This document shows positions 60,332 through 64,000 of a stretch of 64,000 nucleotides of DNA, one piece after another. A program made the translations under genes and the position numbers. The notes beneath the pieces are model-generated. The model ran no database searches. It was not told the origin of the DNA and saw only the letters and a program-made list of their open reading frames with translations. Every line of letters starts with the position of its first letter. Position 1 is the stretch's first letter. The DNA comes from Hysterangium stoloniferum. Its lineage: Eukaryota > Basidiomycota > Agaricomycetes > Hysterangiales > Hysterangiaceae. Where the stretch lies: NCBI GenBank assembly GCA_015178975.1, contig WHVD01000013.1, positions 806,001 through 870,000 on the forward strand. The letters are read 5' to 3'.

Positions 60332-60720
60332 GGTGGCGTATAGACAAGACGCGCTTTGTCACACGTCACTTTTGGAGGACGTGAGGGCTCAGTCACGAAA
60401 CTCCCTATATAGGACACCAAGCGGATCATATTACTTAAATTCTTATATCGCACCTCCGATCATACGCTCTGGATGCTTGATCTAACCCCTTTACGTTTCT
60501 ACAAAATGTTGGATCAACAAGCATGAAATAGTCCGCGATGACCGTATTCGGCTATACGGCCACACGGTCATACGGTCATGCAAAGGCCGCAATATGGCCT
60601 TACGGCGATATAAACATTGGTAACAATAGTTATTTCGTACCCTTGTCTTGATATTATATATTATATGGATATTTCTCTTGGCTACTAGACAGTTTAAATA
60701 CAGGACAAATTTAGTTAGTA
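60332..60720. other. MSH4 upstream region
   Basis: Holds the MSH4 promoter. It contains repeats of ACGGTCAT (about 60560-60580) within a GGCCG-rich patch that can fold on itself (AAGGCC ... GGCCTT near 60584-60602). No gene. Confidence 0.5.
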
Positions 60721-60893
60721 TCACCTCAGCTATTTGGCATACTGCGCGCAAATACTGAGGTGAGATAGTTATCACTACTTTTATTTATCTTTCTTACTCA
60801 TTTATTACCTAGTATTAATTGTTGTATCTAGGTAATCAACTCAGCTATTTGGCATACTGCGCGCAAATACTGAGTATTAATTGTTGTATCTAG
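60721..60893. repeat. duplicated hairpin modules
   Basis: A 34-bp unit at 60726-60759 recurs exactly at 60841-60874, and a 21-bp unit at 60811-60831 recurs exactly at 60873-60893. The first 34-bp copy lies in a hairpin with a stem of about 15 bp and one bulged base (60721-60763). The first 21-bp copy lies in a perfect 9-bp stem, ATTACCTAG/CTAGGTAAT (60804-60835). Confidence 0.85.
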
Positions 60894-61310
60894 ACTCTTA
60901 ACTCTAATACAAAAGCCGCCAGCTCTGCGCCGTCAAGCTGTATGATCAGCACTCCAGCAACCAATATCTTTTTTCTACCTCGTCCTCCGGCACCACATCA
61001 ACTCACTTCACCGTCCCAGTAGCTACAATGGCAACCCCACTAACCACTAATACGGGGACTGCGCTTGAAGACTCCTTCCCAATAGTTCCGATATTGTTCA
61101 CAGTTATAGTACCACCATGCCTGGGAATTTCGGCTGACCCTAGCGTACATAGAAGCTGCCGACCCAGATATTGCCCTCGGCGTAGTCGACCCTGTTGAAA
61201 TATTAGCATTATGTAAGCTACCTTTGGTAAGCTGGAACGCAGTGTAGGGTAACTGTATAGTTACATTACACTTATGGATACTATATTAGCATAGAGACTG
61301 ATCGCGTAGC
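60894..61310. other. gene-free interval
   Basis: No supported feature. A 68-codon minus-strand frame (61003-61209) ends in a hydrophobic stretch but matches nothing I recognise and has no supporting exon structure. Confidence 0.45.
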
Positions 61311-61450
61311 CTCTCAGTGAAGGTTTATCACTCACTGAGAGGTATGCAATTTTCCCTAGTTCTACATTAATAGTTTACTTACTATTAATTCAGTATTATT
61401 TAGGTAGATAACAATAGATGTTATAGTGAAGGTTTATCACTCACTGAGAG
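61311..61450. repeat. repeated 26-bp hairpin unit
   Basis: A 26-bp unit at 61316-61341 recurs exactly at 61425-61450. The first copy completes a perfect 10-bp stem, CTCTCAGTGA/TCACTGAGAG, spanning 61311-61341. Confidence 0.85.
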
Positions 61451-61674
61451 TATTATTTAGAACTGCGCAAATAATCTCAACAGACCCGTGATATGTATAC
61501 GAGCTTATGTATCAATCGCAGCCAGCGTCGCGTGTATGAACCCGACGACCTAAACAGAGCATGGCACGTGACAGGGTCTGTAGGAGGAAGAAATGCAAGC
61601 CTGTATATTGCATAGTCGGATTTGCCTGTGGAGCTTCAGGGAAAACACCATAAGTGTGAGAGGTATGGTGAAAT

Positions 61675-62455
61675 ACACTCAGGAAATATAGTCGGATGAG
61701 CTCTTACTATATCTCCTTTATTATTTCTATTTTCTCTCTTTTATTATATCTATAATTAGTTCAATGATCTATGTATGTGGTACATCAACTCTTGTGGGTG
61801 TACACACGCCAGACTTATGTATTCTAGCACCCGTAGTTTAAAACTCAGATACTTTTTACACCGTAACCACGACTTACTCAGTGTGAAGAGTGGTAGAAGT
61901 TCTAACTGTTCTATATACGAAGAATATCGACCGTTGAAGTACGATACCACAATGTATTGACTACTTAGTTCAATACGGTAGAGAGAAGTAGCTATCTAAA
62001 GTAAGGTAGATAGCTAGAACGAATAAGCAGAATCAACTGGTTAAGTGTGATTCTGGACAACTGCTCGAGTGCAAGTAGAGTAGTTAGAGAGTCAAATAAT
62101 AGAGTAGTGTGGATGTAGTCCACAACGAGTTGAGATAAGGATTGAGTTTCGACTGATACAGTTCGAAACTCAGTTTGAATGAGTAGCTAAAGCCCGTCTG
62201 TGACAGTCGAGACAATACACCAATCACAACTTACAGGACACTAACGGGTGTCTGGGTAAGTCGTGGTTGTGGTGTAAAAAGTGTCTGAGTTCTAAACTAC
62301 GGGTGCTAGAATACATAAGTCTGCGTGTGTGCCCACAAGAGTCAATGTACCGCATACATAGGTCGTCGAACTAATTATAGATATAATAAAAGAGAGAAAA
62401 TAGAAATAATAAAGGAGATATAGTAAGAGCTCATCCGACTATATTTCCTGAGTGT
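61675..62455. repeat. inverted repeat with ~200-bp arms (fold-back or TIR element)
   Basis: Arm 61675-61877 is the reverse complement of 62256-62455, with about ten transitions and one 3-bp indel. The outermost bases are ACACTCAGG. The 378-bp spacer has its own hairpins (TAGCTATCTA/TAGATAGCTA near 61990-62016; GAGTTTCGA/TCGAAACTC near 62144-62171). No transposase frame is present, so this may be a non-autonomous fold-back or MITE-like element. Confidence 0.85.
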
Positions 62456-62645
62456 GAAGAGTCGATAGATTCTGACTGTTCTATATACAAAGAATAGCGT
62501 TTATTCAACTACTATTAGTAGGTATTGACTGTACAGTACAATACCGTAGATTACTAGACTGGCAGTACTAGTAAGGAGACACGCTATGCGTCACAAGAGC
62601 AACTGTACAGTTGCTCTTGATGGCTAGAATGAGAGAAGGAAAGTG
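62454..62645 (+). repeat. repeat A, inverted partner of 63665-63854
   Basis: About 190 bp, reverse complementary to 63665-63854 with scattered, mostly transition differences. It starts at the outer edge of the preceding inverted repeat and contains a 26-bp perfect palindrome at 62596-62621. Confidence 0.85.
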
Positions 62646-63524
62646 TAAAGGGTATGCATATATGCATAATTGGACTAAGGAATAATAGTTGGATTATAGT
62701 ACTTTATTATTTATCTTTTATTTTCTTTCTTTACATTCTTTCTATATTTCGAGCATACTTTTATTTTGTAGTTTGAAGCTTTGTGTATACGTATGGGCAC
62801 TCTCGGCGCCAAAACGACAGACACTTTTTACCCAGCAGACACCACCTTGTAAACGACCCAGACGTCGAATAGCGAGAGGTGTCAAGGGTAACGTCTCAAC
62901 TACCTATAAAGGTAGTATTCTCTCGCATACTAACGTACTGTTAAGTGCCGTGTCGGGAACTTATTCCGGAACTATCGGGAAGTCACCGGGAAGTCGGAAA
63001 CTCGTGGATAGGGTCAGGACGTCGGCTTCAGCTTATGTGCTGCACCTCTACGCAAACACTCAATGTCCTTAATTTCGGAAGTGAACTAACGACGGAAGAT
63101 ATGGATATTCAGAGTTCCGAAGAGTTCCGAATATCGAGCGTACAGAAAGACGGGAGGAGGAATAAGAAACTAAGTCGATATCAGATCTAAAGTAAAGTAC
63201 AAATTCGCGGAAACTAATATAAGTCTACTCGTTATTGTACTACAAACTGAGACCATAATAAGACGGAAACGGAAGTGTTCTTAAAACGGAAATACAATAA
63301 GACATATTAGGAAGACAATATTCCGAGACGGGAATACAACAACAAACGAGTGAATACTTGTCAACGGACAAATTACCAAATGCGGAACAAACGAAGAACG
63401 CGGATGATACGGTAACTATGATGTTCCGTAGTCGGATATCGGATATCGAAGGTGGGAGATCGGAAGTCGGATATTGAAACATCCGGGAACGGGTCGTAAC
63501 ATGTACTTTGGACTCGAACTGCGA
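62646..63524. other. gene-free interval between repeats
   Basis: Separates repeat A from the right-hand fold-back. It is AT-rich at first (62690-62780), then richer in short CGGA-containing motifs (63240-63480). Open frames here show no family signal. Confidence 0.45.
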
Positions 63525-64000
63525 AGGTCGAGTTCCACTCTAAGGTCTTTGTGCTAGTCGACATTATAGTCGACTCGCGCTATTATCTCTTTACTCTAGA
63601 TATTCAGTTTTGCGTTGATTATCTATTTTACATCTAGCTACGAGTTGTACCGTGAAGGTTAACTCTTTCATTCTTTCATTCTAGCCGTCAAGAGCAACTG
63701 TACAGTTGCTCTTGTGATGCATAGCGTGTCTTCTTACTAGTACTGCTTGTCTAGTAATCTACGGTATTGTACTGTACGGTCAATACCTGCTAATAGTAGT
63801 TGAATAAACACTATTCTTCGTATATCGAACGGTCAGAATCTATTGACTCTTCACAGAAAGAGTTGACCTTCACGGTACAACTCGTAGCTAGACGTAAGAT
63901 AGATAATCAACGAGAAGCTGAATATCTAAAGTAAAGATATAGTAGTGTGAGTCGACTATAGTGTCGACGAGCGCAAAGACCTTAGAGGGGAACTTGACCT
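63525..64000. repeat. fold-back B - A' - B', cut by the window edge
   Basis: B (63525-63668) and B' (63857-64000) are inverted copies of about 144 bp. B' reaches the last base of the window, so the full arm may be longer. The stretch between them (63665-63854) is A', the inverted copy of repeat A at 62454-62645. A' carries the same 26-bp palindrome (63689-63714). Confidence 0.85.

Noticed and set aside
61003..61209. 68-codon minus-strand open frame
   Set aside because: No recognisable family, no splice support, and it lies in repeat-rich gene-free DNA.
62689..63072. 127-codon plus-strand open frame
   Set aside because: Begins in AT-rich low-complexity DNA, has biased composition and sits between inverted repeats. 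Probably chance.

Overview
The window is nuclear DNA of a filamentous basidiomycete, most likely an Agaricomycete. Nearly every gene is broken by many short GT-AG introns of roughly 45-70 nt. Genes are packed a few hundred bases apart, and the gene set (CAND1, PARP, a CHFR-like RING protein, MSH4, ARP5, DOT1, RSC-type BAH/bromodomain protein) fits a complex fungal genome. No species can be named from the sequence.

Layout. 1-13.5 kb: the 3' end of a cytochrome P450; a PARP2-like poly(ADP-ribose) polymerase head-to-head with a RING E3 ligase that ends in a PBZ-like zinc finger; nucleoporin NIC96/Nup93; a half-size ABC transporter. 13.7-14.7 kb: a 955-bp LTR mini-element with identical 139-bp LTRs, a 5-bp target duplication and a copia-type half-tRNA primer site. 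15-45 kb: fourteen housekeeping genes in strictly alternating orientation: DOT1, RVS167-like BAR-SH3 protein, ARP5, Sec4/Rab8 GTPase, SDO1/SBDS, ALG1, HEM3, RSC1-like BAH protein, CAND1, PUT1, BCP1, an SDR reductase, a GPALPP-motif protein and an unknown Ser/Thr-rich protein. 45-60.3 kb: an unknown polytopic membrane protein, TRM2, ATG4 and ATP11 (all minus), then a saccharopine-dehydrogenase-like oxidoreductase (plus) and MSH4 (minus). 60.7-64 kb: gene-free DNA full of hairpins and long, nested inverted repeats that run to the window edge and differ mainly by transitions.

The genes are mostly unrelated housekeeping functions, and I see no biosynthetic cluster. The exception is the PARP/RING-PBZ pair, where an ADP-ribose writer and a predicted ADP-ribose-reading ubiquitin ligase share one 368-bp intergenic region. 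Other unusual points are a 5-nt microexon in the ABC transporter, a GC-AG intron in CAND1, CBF1-type RTCACRTG sites in three divergent promoters, and the nested fold-back DNA at the right end. All gene models were spliced by eye from splice-site consensus and family similarity. Most outer boundaries are secure, but individual internal splice sites can be wrong.
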